Shown: positions 9,808 through 27,300, counted from the stretch's first letter. The stretch is 35,000 bases of DNA from Chrysomallon squamiferum (GCA_012295275.1 CM022679.1:20869110-20904109), one strand, 5' to 3'. Made by a program: numbers and translations. The notes: generated by a model from the sequence alone, not told the origin.

Positions 9808-12038
9808 TTTACTTACTTTTTTTTTATAGATTTAAATCGATAAAATGGTGGGCACAAAGTTTCCTTATAGGCATTTCAAAGATTGTTTGTGGTTATCGAA
9901 CTGATAACGGAGTGGTGCACACAGTTAAAGAAATAGATGTTCATCATATTCCCAAAATGGCTCAGGTTAGAACTTTTAAAAATGATTTTATTGTTTTTTA
10001 AAGTGAAATTTAGAGTGAACAAGCAGAACAGACATATTTTTTTGTGGGGAAAATTTTCAAATGTTGACATTGACTGGTAGTAAATTAACATGCATGACTG
10101 TACAATGTCTAATTAACAAATATCATTAATGTATAAACAATAGTAAACAAATAAAAATTATTATCAGTGTTGTTTTAAACAGAATGAGAAAATTAATTGA
10201 AATTTAGTAAATTTACTGAACCCATCACCACTTGGGTGGATCTAGATGGGGGGTCCAAGGTGTCCCAACCCTCCCTCAAATTTGAGAAGTGCACCTTTAT
10301 TTAGGATTTTCAGGATTTTTAACAAATTTATTTATTTTTAAAATTTCTGTCAGTGTATAGAATACCATAGAATACATCTGCCAGGGTTCCTATTATGGTC
10401 CATGTGAACTGTGTGTAATTTTTCAATAGTGTTTTTTAATAATGTTATTGTACCATTTTTATCATGGTACTTGTGGTAAGAAACCTGTTAGATGAAACTG
10501 ACACTTCTGAACATGAGACATTTCAATGTTTTATCAAAATTTAAAAAGGCTATAAAGTTAAAAAAATTTTTTTTTTTCACTGAGAACAGATACCTGTGCA
10601 GTTTCTATGATCATATGAAGTCTGAACTGTATCTGTAGATGTGTCAGAAAAGTTAATGTATGACTTGATATGCTGATTATTGCAGTTTTTTTCATTCTGT
10701 GTCATGGTAGAAATTGTGACCACAGATATCACAATTATGTTAAACTGTTTTGAGGTACATGATCTTGGATTCTTTACCTCCAAATCCATTGCTTAAACAA
10801 TCAGAATCAAGTATCTTTCCCATGTCAAGCTAGAATTTAGGAATCCAAAAATTTAAGATAATAGTTTAAATAGTCTGATGATTTTAAAACATCTCTGTTA
10901 AGCTTTTTTACTTGGAAGTAGTTGCAATATTTTAATTTTTAAACAAAAACAATACAAAATCCATGAATTTATTTATTAAAACTGCAAGAATGCATATACT
11001 TCAATTCTAACATAAAAATGAACTGATATTTTAGATGTAATGTTCATATCGGTTACTGTGACCATAAGAATATTTGCTTTAATATTTTATATCATAATAT
11101 TTCATCATTTCTGTTGGATACAGATCATTTAATTTTTAATTTATCAACAATTTTTTGTTATTGTGTTTCTTCTCATGATAATATTATAAGCGTGTTTTTA
11201 ATTCTTTAAATAAAAGTGTAATGGTTATTGAAATACATACATATTTTCTAATAAATAATAAATATGTGCAGCTTACATAATGATTTTATTTTCCATAAGT
11301 CACATTTACTTTTTTTTGATAATGTATTATTTTTCTTTGCATTTCAGAATAAATATTTCTGTTACAATGTGGAATAATAACTTTTTTTTTTTTTTTTTAA
11401 TTTAGAGTAAATATATTGTAACTGTACTTAATGATAATATCTGCAGTTGACACTTAAAAAATTTGTTCAAGGGAAATACATTTGTTGAAACTATACTACT
11501 TACTGGCTTTATTTTGTAGGCTATTGAAAATCCATGGAAAGCAAACATTTGCTTCAACTTTCTTGACCAGTTTCTTCAGTTCATTAAAGACCAAGTGACA
11601 GAGGATGATCCGAGGTACAGTTTGGTTTCTTGTTAAATATTTTCTGCAGGCCAGCCAAAGATACATTATCAAAGAAAACTTATTATAAATCTTTGCTGTC
11701 TTTCTTTTTGCATACAGTTAATAATTTAGGGCTTAATTTTTTTTCAAAAACACCTGCAAATCACATTTTCATAAAAGAATTTTACTTCTGTATACTGTCA
11801 GTTTGATTTTAATACATTTCTTACCTATATGTTCAAAGACTGTGAATACGTTTCTTTAAATAAATCAATAAACCTTTAACAATATATATTTAGTTGTTTA
11901 TTTATGTCTTTTATTTTCAGGATTGTTTATCTCTGTAGGTGGTCACCAAGAAATGATGTTAGGTGTACAAAACTGGAACCTAATTCTGAGTTTGTGTTTT
12001 TACCTGAGTGGTATACTCAGTGGGAGGCATGGGAATAA
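6723..12038 (+). CDS. DXO: Decapping and exoribonuclease protein DXO (Dom3Z/Rai1 family), complete
   Basis: Coding exons 6723-7129, 7429-7652, 8912-9007, 9375-9480, 9830-9965, 11520-11614 and 11921-12038 join to 1182 nt, 393 residues plus TAA, close to human DXO (396 aa). The enzyme removes incomplete or non-canonical caps from RNA, including NAD caps, and degrades the body 5' to 3' in mRNA quality control. Visible family motifs: CWRGLLTKLLCTPYE (143-157), a CEFETER strand (176-182), GGFKFEQY (200-207, conserved Glu205), NNNEAFCLIVRSRL (224-237), GGEVD with metal-binding Asp249, IEMKTTRE with Glu260 and Lys262, and WWAQSFLIGI with Gln287. The C-terminus keeps the usual Trp-rich end (LPEWYTQWEAWE). 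The N-terminal 45 residues are Lys/His/Gln-rich and probably disordered. All active-site positions expected for the fold are present. Introns are GT-AG and the start is the first ATG in exon 1. Confidence 0.95.
7653..8911 (+). other. DXO intron 2
   Basis: A 1.26-kb intron with no recognisable coding sequence or mobile element. Short open frames at 8308-8593 (minus) and 8615-8911 (plus) resemble no known family; the latter simply runs up to the polypyrimidine tract of the next acceptor. Confidence 0.7.
9725..9807. repeat. (TTA)n microsatellite in DXO intron 4
   Basis: A run of TTTA units followed by about 70 bases of TTA trinucleotides, ending about 20 bases before the acceptor of DXO exon 5 (exon start 9830). 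Confidence 0.95.
9966..11519 (+). other. DXO intron 5
   Basis: A 1.55-kb A/T-rich intron. It contains a dispersed repeat copy at 10231-10300, described separately. The minus-strand open frames at 9876-10091 and 10577-10789 are not supported as genes. Confidence 0.7.
10231..10300 (+). repeat. Dispersed repeat, copy 1
   Basis: About 70 bases align to the reverse complement of 13549-13618. Shared blocks are GTGGAT followed by CTAGA, a GG-rich GTCC-like stretch, and the exact 17-base block TCAAATTTGAGAAGTGC. The G/C-rich composition stands out from the surrounding intron. Probably a remnant of an unidentified interspersed element. Confidence 0.6.
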
Positions 12039-12303
12039 AGACTTCTCACCCTTGTTTTCATCTGAGAAAAGATCTCACCTTTAATAACAACAAGATTTAT
12101 TTCTCATTTTTCACAACTTCACATTTTAGTATTATTTTTATAGGTGTTTTTTTTCTGTTATTTCTTTGTTATCATGAATTTTTTTTGAAAACCCCCCAAC
12201 AAAAGCAAAAAAAAATTAAAATCATTGCAAGCAGAACATACAGCATGTGTAGTTTTTTCCTTGTTTTTTTTTTTTTTTTGTCATCTAAGTTATTTTCCTT
12301 CAT

Positions 12304-12309
12304 AATAAA
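12304..12309 (+). terminator. Candidate DXO polyadenylation signal
   Basis: An AATAAA hexamer 266 bases after the DXO stop codon. An ATTAAA near 12973 is a weaker distal option. Assigned from position only. Confidence 0.35.
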
Positions 12310-13331
12310 ACCTGTTTCATCTTGAAAGTTATATCCATCAAAGAAATGGTCTCTGCATTTTCAGACTTTTCAAAACCTTGATATATATTGTTTGTGATAT
12401 TTTCAAAATATATGTATTCATGACAACATATCTATTTCAATTTAGGTTCATACTGTTTCTTCTTTGAAGAACTGAAAAAGAATAGTCATCAGTGTTTCCT
12501 TCCATTGACCACATGCATGGTACTTTTGTGTATCCATAGATTTGAAGAGTTTATAATGTGTTGATTAATATTTTTATCCTTTTTCATTTTCATTTTCTTT
12601 TCGAATGATCACGTGCATTCAGAATATCCTGCCATTGATTATAGTTAGTAATGACCAGTGTTTCTTCTATCAGAATCTAAGATGAAAACTGAAAACCCTT
12701 TGCCTGGCAGTTACAACTGACAGTACCTTCAAGATTGCAACCTGCACAGTTCACAGTGCAGTCAAGCCTTTTCAGATAACTACATACTGTTGAGATTTTA
12801 ACCCATCCAGTTGGTCATAAACAGTAAACAATACATTTAAGACTGTAACCCCAGCTATTTGTTTGATCAATGATCAATGATATTTTAAATATTATTCCAT
12901 TTTAATGCATATAAAAAAAATCAGCCATAAACACTGTTTTTGCATGTATATTGTGTTGGTCATTGTCATTATATTAAAGCCAGACATTGGATTGTAAACC
13001 AGAATATCAAATGTTCTGCTATATACATTTTTTGTTTTTTTTTAGATTCAAAATTATTGAAAAACTAATTTTGTAAAAGAATATTCTGTATTTTTTCACA
13101 ATTTGTAAAAAAATATATAAATCTTTCTGTCTTAGTATCAGTTGTATTATATTAAATCTTTTTTAAAATACAATTTTTCTAAATAATAATAATAAAGAAT
13201 AAAGAATTATATTAATAAGCATAATAAAAATAAAAAATTTTGTTTTTTCATTATGGTTGTTAAATAACAATACGGTATATCAAAATAAAAATGAGATTTT
13301 TAAATTAATATATCCAGAACAACAACAACAA

Positions 13332-13364
<33 letters not shown>

Positions 13365-13548
13365 TTAAAAAAATATATAACGGGCAGATACAGCTTTTCT
13401 GATGAGGGGGTCCATAACATTATGAAAAGGCAGTGTTGAAAAATTACACACGAATCACATAATATAATAGTGCTACAACAGAGACGCTGGCAGAAGAATA
13501 TGCTCATATTTTGTGAGAAAAAAAAAAACGCACCCTAAAAATCATGAC
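12310..13548. other. Intergenic region downstream of DXO
   Basis: A/T-rich DNA with no recognisable exon. It includes a TAAA/AAAT run at about 13330-13365. The minus-strand frame at 13280-13507 is not supported by any family resemblance. Confidence 0.6.
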
Positions 13549-13618
13549 TAAAAGGGGCACTTCTCAAATTTGAAAGGGGTCCGGACTACATGGGCCCTTC
13601 TCTAGTATCCACTCCAGG
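13549..13618 (-). repeat. Dispersed repeat, copy 2 (inverted)
   Basis: Reverse complement of copy 1 at 10231-10300, with the same block order and the same exact 17-base TCAAATTTGAGAAGTGC core. It lies 3.3 kb away in the opposite orientation. A poly-T tract of about 25 bases follows at 13626-13650. Confidence 0.6.
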
Positions 13619-14752
13619 TAATAACTTTTTTTTTTTTTTTTTTTTTTTTTCTCTTTCAAGTAGGAAGTCAACTCCACGCATTTTCACATCTGTTATTTTA
13701 CTGTCATACTTTATTACCATCGAAAGTTCGATTTATACAAAGAGACAATCACACGGAAGCATGCAAATTCTGTTTAGACATTCTGATCAAACAACTAGAT
13801 TTTAATGCGATCTTTTTTCTTTTTTCTTTTTTCTTTTTAAAAAAAAAATCATTTTATAATTAAATAATTTAAAAAATAAAAAAGATAACGGAACTAATAA
13901 TAAAAATATAGCCCATCTACGACGAGAGTTCAGTTAACAAGGACGAAACTGAGTTAGCAAGCGTCAAGGGAGACGATGAACTGACTTCAACCTGTATAAC
14001 TCTTTATAGAAGAGTTAATGGAGAAAGCAGACAAAACTGGGGAAATAACGGAGAACGTTCCTTGCTAATTTACTTGTGACGAACAGTTAAGGTGCCCGAT
14101 AACTAGTAGTTTTAGTAAAAGCCTTTATCCCAGGAAAAATACCAAGATAAAAACAATAATAAATCTATTGTTGGTTTCGCATTAACGACGACTGTTAAAT
14201 CATTAAATTATAAATACTAATGTTACAAGCGTGTGTGTCTCTGTTTATCTTTTTTTTTTTTTTTTTTTTGTCACAAATGCACTTTTTTTTTTTTTAAATA
14301 AAGTTCATTTTACATTTTATTAATACATATAGTTAGCGTTAAAATATATTTTAAAGCTTCAATCATTGTGTGACAGTTCACCAATAAGTATTAAGTGACA
14401 TGGGTGGGTGTGTGTTTCTTTTTTATTTATTTTTCTATTTATTTATTTGAACATTTTAAAACATAAAAACTAAATCAAAATGTTTTCTATTCAGAACTCT
14501 TTTTTCATATTTTATCATAAATTAATTATAATGTTTCATATATAATAACCGTTGATATTAAAATATGATGAGAAAGACTTGAATATCAATTTATTCCTTA
14601 ACAAATTCAGGTGTACAAAAACAAAATGATGACTAGAAAGTTCAGTTATTATACAGCAGTGGATTATGTGGGCTAAGATAGACATTTCGTTATGTTTTTG
14701 TCGGCCCAATCTCCAGTAAATAAAAATAAAAACAAATACATTATCTTCATCA

Positions 14753-14766
14753 TCATTATAATCATT

Positions 14767-14851
<85 letters not shown>
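14753..14851. repeat. Compound ATC/ATT trinucleotide microsatellite
   Basis: A block of ATC repeats passes directly into a block of ATT repeats, about 100 bases in total. The two overlapping open frames here, rich in Ile on plus and in Met/Ile on minus, are artefacts of the repeat. Confidence 0.97.
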
Positions 14852-14854
<3 letters not shown>

Positions 14855-15830
14855 TCCGAATATATGTAAAGTATTTACTAATCTTACACAAATACTAAAA
14901 TTTATCTTGAAAATACTAGCAGGAATTAAATCGACGAAAAACAGAAACAATTCCGTAACTTAATCTGCTTGAAATTGTAACTAAATACCATAGATATAAA
15001 ATGATTTAATGAGACACATATATATAAAATAAAATTAAAAAAAAAAAAAAAAATGTTAAGCTTTTTCTATTACAATTTTATTTCTTTTTTCTTTTATTAT
15101 TATTATTATTTTTTTTAAATATAAATAAATAAATTAATAAATAAATAAAAGTATAAAAACAAATTTAAAAAAGAAAAAAATAAACGAGATAAAATTTAAC
15201 ATTTTTATAATTTAAAAAAAACAAACAAAAAACAACGTGTTTTTTTTTTTTTTTTTTTTGTGCAACCGTCTTGTCGAGAAAGATGTAAAGAAAACCTATG
15301 GTCTAACAAGTACAGTCATTTGAAGAAACATTCCATGTTTTCAAAATGCCTCAACCTAATTAGCATCTTTAAAAGAGGGAAAGGAACACATTCTTATACC
15401 TCGCGAAGGAAACGGATAACGCAGCAACGCGGGGGAGCTTATTTTGAAGCAATCGTTCAAACGTTAATTTTTTTTCTTCCCGTATTTTGTTTTGTTTATT
15501 TTAGTGCGTCTTATCACATAACATCGCGGCTGGTGTTTGCTGGGCTGACTGATAATATCACGATACAGACAAATCGATCTGATGTTGGCTGATAATAAAA
15601 CGGACGAGTATAATGTTCCAAAACTCATAAGTTCTGGTAACACTAGACAATTAAACTAAATACCATTCCACCTACTGATATTACAGAAAAGTTTGGCTGA
15701 TAATAGATTTTCTGAAATACTGTCTTTCTAATATTGAAAAAAGAAAATGTATATATTTGCAATGGGGAAAAAAAAAAAAAAAAGTAAAAAAATAAATAAA
15801 TTTAACGAATGAATGTGGAAAGGATTAAGT

Positions 15831-15833
<3 letters not shown>

Positions 15834-15879
<46 letters not shown>

Positions 15880-15903
15880 GCACGCACACACACAAACACA
15901 CAC
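15834..15903. repeat. Compound TC-CA microsatellite
   Basis: A TC dinucleotide run of about 33 bases passes into CA repeats with CG interruptions. Confidence 0.95.
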
Positions 15904-16797
15904 TTTATTCTATAAACATACATACATATTAAAAAAAACCCCATAAACTGTTTACTATATGGATATAATAATAAATTATTATTTCAACGAACGAAAAAGA
16001 ATAGACTTAAAAAAACAACAACATATCTTTCTATTAGAACAGAAAAATGGAAATGAAAAATATGAAAGATATAAAAAGAAATTATATAGATTACTGAAGT
16101 CATATTTATTCGTTTTCAAGTCTGATTGACTATTTTGCAAAATAAATTATCTTTATAATTTCAATTGTGATATATTGCTTTACCCGGGAATCCTAGAGTT
16201 AGACTCATTTTTTTTTTTTTTTAATACACATGAATATGAGTGTCTGTCTATATGTGTATAATAATATATGTTTGCATTTACACTGATACAAAAATGGAAG
16301 ACTTCTGGAACTGTTTTGATCGAAAATGTTCACCCCAAAAATCGACTAAAACCAGCTTTAGCAGTGACAACAGTAAGAACAGCCAAAGAAGAAGAAGAAG
16401 GATTTAATTATAATAAAAACAACAACAATTACAGTAGCAGCAGTAATAAAACAAAAACGTAATAATTATCATAACAACAGCAGCGATAGCAACATTGCTA
16501 ACAACAATAACATAATAATAATGATAACATCCTATATTTTGACAGACAGGTGTGGGGAAAATTTTTCACAGGATAAGACAGATTTCAGCTTAAAACAACA
16601 AACACTGACCATCACTTTCCCAGCCGTCTGCGTTCTACACTCTCTTTGTTTTCCATTCAGCAGAGAAAAAAAAAAAAAAAGCATTTAAAGGGGCGAACTC
16701 TGTATTTTAGAAAAGAGAGTGCACCGTTATTGTTGATAAAAAGACTTAAATGACTGCTTAATGTTTTCTATTTTTGTTTTGTTTTTAATTAATTAAT

Positions 16798-16828
<31 letters not shown>

Positions 16829-18418
16829 TTAATTTATTTATTTATTATTAATTTTAGTATAAGTATTAGTATTATTTGTTATCTAATATGTTTTTTACTT
16901 GCGCTAATAAATTACGTATAAAACAATAATTATTGACAAAATAAAATATCGTTTCAAATATCTAATCATATACCATACACTTTGTCTTGCTACAAAATAC
17001 GCGATTCCAAGAAATAATATAAATAATATTATATCCTGCATACTTCCCTGTTACGATTTATTTTTAGTAGTATTGATCGTAACGTCTGTGCTGAATAAAA
17101 TAGCAATAATAGTGGTAGTAATGATTACGATAATAAATAATGCAGTTTAAAAATCCAACAAAAATAACTAAAGGAATATCCAAAATTACAAGTCTGTACG
17201 TTTGCACCAACAGTTCTAAATCTTCATTTCAGCCAGATGTAGTTAAAAAGCAATTTAAACCAGCGAATATCCGTTTGTCATTACCTCAACCGTGAACGTC
17301 TGCTTTCGGAACAACGTACGCTGTTAAAACTTCTGCTGGTGTGTTTTCATGGCGAGTCCGTTAATCTATTTAGCAGAACCTCTGTTGATCACTTTAGCTT
17401 CTGTTTTGTATTTCACTGAAGTTAATTTATACATATATAAAAAAAAAAAAAAAAAAAAAAACGCCAACCAAACAAACAAACAAAAAACCGCACTCAGCCC
17501 CGCCTTATCAATAGCACACAGTAACGCCCTCTATCAGTTCACAAATCGCCAAACCCAGTGTGCGTAGAAAACCAAGTAGATAATATCATTAATTAAACAT
17601 ACAGTGGCTGTTTCATTTAAAACATCGAGAAGAACGTAAGTTTTAGTTCCGATGAATAACGAATTTTTATACTGAAAACTTCGGCTGTTAAAAAGTTTCG
17701 GAAAGTCGGAAGAGAACAGAGGGGGAAACCTTCATCGTCTGCTAGTTTTCATAACAACTTTATCAGGATTGCTTTTTTTTTTTTTTTTTTTTCTTAATGA
17801 GGAATCTTGTTTGATGTTTATGCTGGACAGACAAGCTGGAACCTAATATGATGTCTAAATGACAAGGGTTAAAAATGATAGTAAACAGATAAAGTAAAAT
17901 ATTTTTAAAAAAGAAAGAAAGAAAAAAAGTTAGAAAAAGAAAAACAAAGAAAATGTTAAAATTTGTCTGTGATATGTCGTCAATAACGAAGATGTTTAAC
18001 TAAAAACCCTGCCAGTGTGCGTGAATAAGTTCTTTCTACTTTTCTGTTTATGCCTGGACCGGTTGAAACTTAAACATATTTATCAACGTTCGATTTTATC
18101 GATCAACTTAACTATGTGTAAATTCACCTGAAGACGGAGAGCTTTGTGGTTACTGTGGCTGTTACAAGGTGTATCTGTTTCCACTTGATGTCGATTGTCA
18201 CAGACGTCAAACAGTTGTGTGGAAGACGTTGTTCAGGGGACGCATGGATGTATTCAAGCTGCCACAAAAAAAGAAAGAAATAGCGCATCGCAGATACTGA
18301 CAAACTTCGCCGGGTTTGGATGTTCTTGTAACCAGGTTTGTTTTTTATAAAACTACCTTTATAGTTTAGATACACTTCTGTTTTAATTATATTCTCTTTA
18401 GGGAACGTCTCCACATAA

Positions 18419-18459
<41 letters not shown>

Positions 18460-18663
18460 GACACCCAAACATACACAGTCACACATTTATATAATTTCAC
18501 TTTTTCATTCTTTCATAATTCATTATTACACTAAATCCTGCGTTAGAAATTACTCATACATTCATTATTTATTCGTTGTTAGTTTGTGAACTTACTTTAG
18601 AAATTCATTCATTCGTTCATTTATTCATTCTTCCATTCATCCATAGTTACGTAATTTTAAACG

Positions 18664-18860
18664 GGTGGCCTGCGGCTAAGTGGTTAATAGGATCTGCTTG
18701 GTCGATGGTTCTATACTCCTAACCGCAGGTAAAATATTATTTGTGTTGTTGTTGTTAATGGGTGGGACGATAGAATTTTGCTTATCGCGAGTTTCCGCTC
18801 TCACTACCAGTGTGTTTCTCAACAATATACACGGCGCTACATATTCAAAACTGAATTGAT
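18664..18860 (+). mobile_element. Probable tRNA-derived SINE or tRNA-like remnant
   Basis: The head resembles an RNA polymerase III internal promoter: GGCTAAGTGG at about 18674-18683 matches the A-box pattern, and GGTTCTATACTCC at 18707-18719 is a B box with a two-base insertion. The blocks CCTGCGG (18669-18675) and CCGCAGG (18723-18729) are perfectly complementary and enclose the pol III boxes in a tRNA-like span of 61 bases. A non-tRNA body richer in G/C than its flanks follows, ending near an A/T-rich stretch. There is no anticodon arm good enough for a functional tRNA. The 3' limit is approximate. Confidence 0.5.
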
Positions 18861-20333
18861 TACATCGATAAATATTTCTCTTTCAAGATATTTCGTTCAT
18901 CAATAATTCATCCATTTAATCATTCTTTTGTTCTTTAACAGGTACTCCCCTTCGTTCGTTGTTTGGTAAAGTCATTCAGTGATTTGTTATAACGATTTAG
19001 AAAACTGACTGCTGTGCACGTCTCTTATCGTATCTTATCTTACCTCGCTCCTGTTTGCGCTGCAATCGAGTCCCCGTGCAGACCTGATTGATTTGCAAAT
19101 ACAGCAAGTTTGATTAACTGAAAGTAGATCGATGATATTTGTGTGTTCCTTAACGCTCGATCTGCTGTGACGATAAGCCCATATCTTAATGACTTCCATA
19201 TTTACCGCATGTAATATTTTCTGTGCATCCATCGATTACATAGAGAAAACCGGTAATGCCTTTTCAGTGTTTTAATGCCGCCTGATGGCAGAGCTGTTAG
19301 TGGATAAAATGGCGGGCTTTAGCAGAAGTGTAACGATATTTAACACTGGTAGGGTAGATGTGCGGTTCTTTCTCTTTTTTTCTTTAAAATCAAAAAAAAA
19401 ATTAATGAATGAATAAATAATAAAAAAATGTATAATAAATAAATAAATAAATAACGATATGGCATTTTTAACGAATAGGTTTGTTAGAAATTGTTGAATA
19501 CTAAATCCACGAAAACCTTAAATATAGAATTTTATTTTAAAAATGGAAGTTGGTTTAATCCCTGAACAAAAGTATAATAATAATAATTTAAACAAAAATA
19601 GCAAAAACAAAAAACATTACTTTATCTCCTGGATTTTTTTTTTTTTTATATATAAATTTTTTTTAATAATAATAAATAAGTAAACAAACACACAAACAAA
19701 TAAATACTGTACTTACAAACCCATACACAATTATGCAAACAAGCTTGTTTTAATTTCATTATAATTTCTTCAGTAAGGATTTCTTTTTCTCCGTTCACAA
19801 AATCTTAGTGGTTCATTTGACTGAAAGTAATTTATGAAAATTACATTTGATTTTTTTATTAACAGACTAAGGTAATTTAAAAAAATAATAATAAAATAAA
19901 ATTATATTTGAAATGGAACACTCCAGAGAGAACGACATATACAAAGAAAATCAACACGTGTGAACCGACATGCCTTGTAAGAATTTAAATAGCAACCAGT
20001 GGGAATAATAAAAAAATCTACCATGTCTTTATTAGTTCATACAGTAACATTCTGTTCTCTAGCAAGTACGGTTCTGAGTGAGAGGCATTGTGATTATATT
20101 GCACATTTCGTTTTTCAGAGTCTCATAATAAGGAGGTAATAGAATTGAAAAAAAACCAAAAAAAAAAAAGAGAGAGTGAGAGTGAGAAAGAAATCTCAAA
20201 TCCACATTATCTGCGAAACAGCCTACGTATTTCGCGGAAAACTTTGCGTCGTAGAGAAACGATGGAAACCAGAGTGTTGAACGTACGACGACTACCAAAA
20301 GGTAATAATGGGTGCGTGAACGTCTGAAAAAGA
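18861..20333. promoter_or_regulatory. Upstream region of FAM20C-A
   Basis: Non-coding DNA preceding the start codon at 20334. The last 130 bases or so (20205-20333) are richer in CG dinucleotides and probably include the 5' UTR. No TATA box was convincing. The open frames overlapping 20059-20401 on the minus strand and 20145-20327 on the plus strand are not in the kinase frame and have no recognised motif. Confidence 0.4.
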
Positions 20334-25215
<4,882 letters not shown>

Positions 25216-25916
25216 ATCTTTATTTGTATCTTATCTTTGACATCTTTAAGTTTGGCTACAAACCAAACCTTATACATTGGTTGTGGTGGTCTTTCTTAAG
25301 TGGTCTGACTATAAATCAAACCCAAGACGTAGATTATGGTGGACATCTTTAAGTCAGTAATCCAAATCTTACACACAGGCTACGGATGACCGTCTTTAAG
25401 TTTAACTACAAACCCAATCCTACTGGTAGGTTGTGGTGGACTTTTTAAAGTCTGAAAATTAAGCTTTACTCTTATGTTATGTAATCCAAAGCTTACACAT
25501 AGGTTGCAGACAACTATATTTAAGTTTGACTACAAAATTACACATAGGTTACTATGGACTTCTTAAAGTCTGTAAACCGAACCTTAGACAAATTATGATG
25601 GACATCTTTAAGTTTGTCTATAAGTTAAATCTAAGACATAGATTATCGTGGACATCTTTAAATCTGTAATCCAAATCTTATACATGCGTTATGGATGACG
25701 ATCTTTAAGTTTGTCTACAAATCAGATTTTACACTTACGTTTTAGTGGACCTCTTTAAGTCTATGTATGAACAAAACATTACATAGGTCATTGCGGATAC
25801 GGATAGGTTTGTGTACAAATCAAATTTATCGTTTTGCACAACTTTAAGTTTACTGAAGCCAAGCCTGACATACAGATTATAGTGGATATCTATATACTTA
25901 TCTGAAAGAAAAACAA

Positions 25917-25922
25917 AATAAA
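25917..25922 (+). terminator. Candidate FAM20C-A polyadenylation signal
   Basis: An AATAAA hexamer near the far end of the tandem array downstream of the stop. If used, most of the array is transcribed as 3' UTR. Position-based inference. Confidence 0.3.
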
Positions 25923-25990
25923 AAATCTTACACACAGATACTTGTAAAAATGTTTGTTTGTCTGAAAAATAAGTCTTGCCTATAGGTATT

Positions 25991-26255
25991 TGTGGGTATT
26001 TTAATAATTTAGCCGTATGGATTTATGAATTCTGAATGTTATGATAATTTTGTTGATAATGTTGCCGGTATACTCCCGTTATTATCTTTTTTGTGTAGTC
26101 TGTGAAATTTCGCCACTGTACTTTTATATGAACTACGTGTTTTTGTTCGGAGGTTGTTGTGATTGAACATGCTCGTTAATCTTCTATTCTTCAGAGAAAA
26201 CTGTGGAAATGAAGGCCATAACATTAACCAAATAGAAAGACACACATACACACAC

Positions 26256-26286
<31 letters not shown>

Positions 26287-26723
26287 TATATATATGGATG
26301 GATGAATGTAAGTATGTATGTATGTATGGATATCCATATAATATGTTAAATACACATATATCAATATGTAATTCTGCATAATATTTTATGTTATTATTCA
26401 TATTTCTCAGGGTCCAGAAGATATATAAATATGTTGAATGTATTTGTTAGTAACTACATGAGCTTTTAATAATCATATATATATATAAAGAGAATATTTA
26501 TGAACGTATCTACCATGGATTATTAATTTATGTAATATAGTAGTCTGTGAATCTACAAAACATTTTTAATTTAAGTCTGTCTGTCTTTGTATGTCTGTAT
26601 TATATTTTTACATCATTCTTTTAGGTTTTTATTTTTCAATCACTATCATTATAACATAATCCGATTTCAATTTTAAAAAAATGAAAAAATAATAAAATAA
26701 ATAAATTGAAAAAAAAAGATAAA

Positions 26724-26795
<72 letters not shown>

Positions 26796-26893
26796 TAGCA
26801 GTAGAAATTTTTTATTTTATTTTATGATCATATTAAATTTCGACTATCAGCATTTTTCACATGGTATCATTTACCTTACTGGTGTTCTTCTGC

Positions 26894-26927
<34 letters not shown>

Positions 26928-27118
26928 CATCATCATCATCATCAGAACAATTTTGCAGCTGTTTAATTATTATTTTACGTTGTGTGACTTTCTATTCTGT
27001 GGTATTTATGTTCCGCCTTATTGGTGCCTACCATGTGCTTTACGATTCTGTATATTTATATCAGTAAATAAACTCATACTGCATTCGTATTTAGTTGGAT
27101 TATTATAACCATTGGTTA
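25991..27118. other. Intergenic DNA with simple repeats
   Basis: Contains a TATG tetranucleotide tract (about 26258-26330), an AAT run (26740-26793) and a TTA-to-TCA trinucleotide run (about 26897-26943). No gene recognised; the plus-strand frames at 26824-27108 read through the trinucleotide run and are not supported. Confidence 0.7.
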
Positions 27119-27141
27119 GAAGAAGAAGCGGATGATGTATC

Positions 27142-27300
27142 ATGGAATTAAAGCTTGAATTCATAGAAAAACGAGCGAGGTGTTCATGTAGTCGACTTGG
27201 ATAGGCAGTACGAGCGTAGTACTTCTACGATTTGCACCATACTGAAGCTGAAGGAGCCGATAAAGGCTATAACTCCAGTCAAAGGCGTTAAAATAATTTG
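27142..27300 (+). pseudogene. Decayed pogo/Tigger transposase fragment (CENP-B-like N-terminus)
   Basis: From the ATG at 27142 the sequence reads MELKLEFIEKRAR, then, after a frame change near 27180, DRQYERSTSTICTILKLK and EPIKAITPVKGVKII. Together this resembles the psq-type helix-turn-helix at the N-terminus of pogo/Tigger transposases and CENP-B-like proteins (a conserved start, a Y-x-x-S-x-S-T-I-x-x-I/L recognition helix, then a K-rich linker). The rest of the DNA-binding region and the DDE domain are absent. The frame break and truncation show it is not a working gene. Confidence 0.75.

Larger units (their letters stand above)
13619..18660. other. Gene-poor region with simple repeats
   Basis: No coding exon with family resemblance or good splice context was found. 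Visible content: poly-T and poly-A tracts (13626-13650, about 14250-14268, 15240-15259, 17441-17460, 17774-17792), an ATC/ATT trinucleotide tract (14753-14851), a TC-CA compound microsatellite (15834-15903), a TTTA run (about 16794-16830) and a CA-TA compound repeat (about 18419-18458). The open frames at 15260-15592, 16268-16462, 17349-17567 and 18124-18486 are mostly repeat translations or lack any recognisable motif. The 5' UTR and promoter of the downstream kinase gene may lie at the right edge of this region or beyond it. Confidence 0.55.

Noticed and set aside
18124-18486. 120-residue minus-strand frame upstream of FAM20C-A
   Set aside because: The N-terminal part is a CA/TA repeat translation and the remainder shows no recognisable motif.
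20145-20327. Upstream open reading frame before FAM20C-A
   Set aside because: It is Lys/Glu/Arg-rich, starts in an A-rich and GA-rich stretch and has no sign of conservation; a uORF role cannot be supported without a mapped transcription start.
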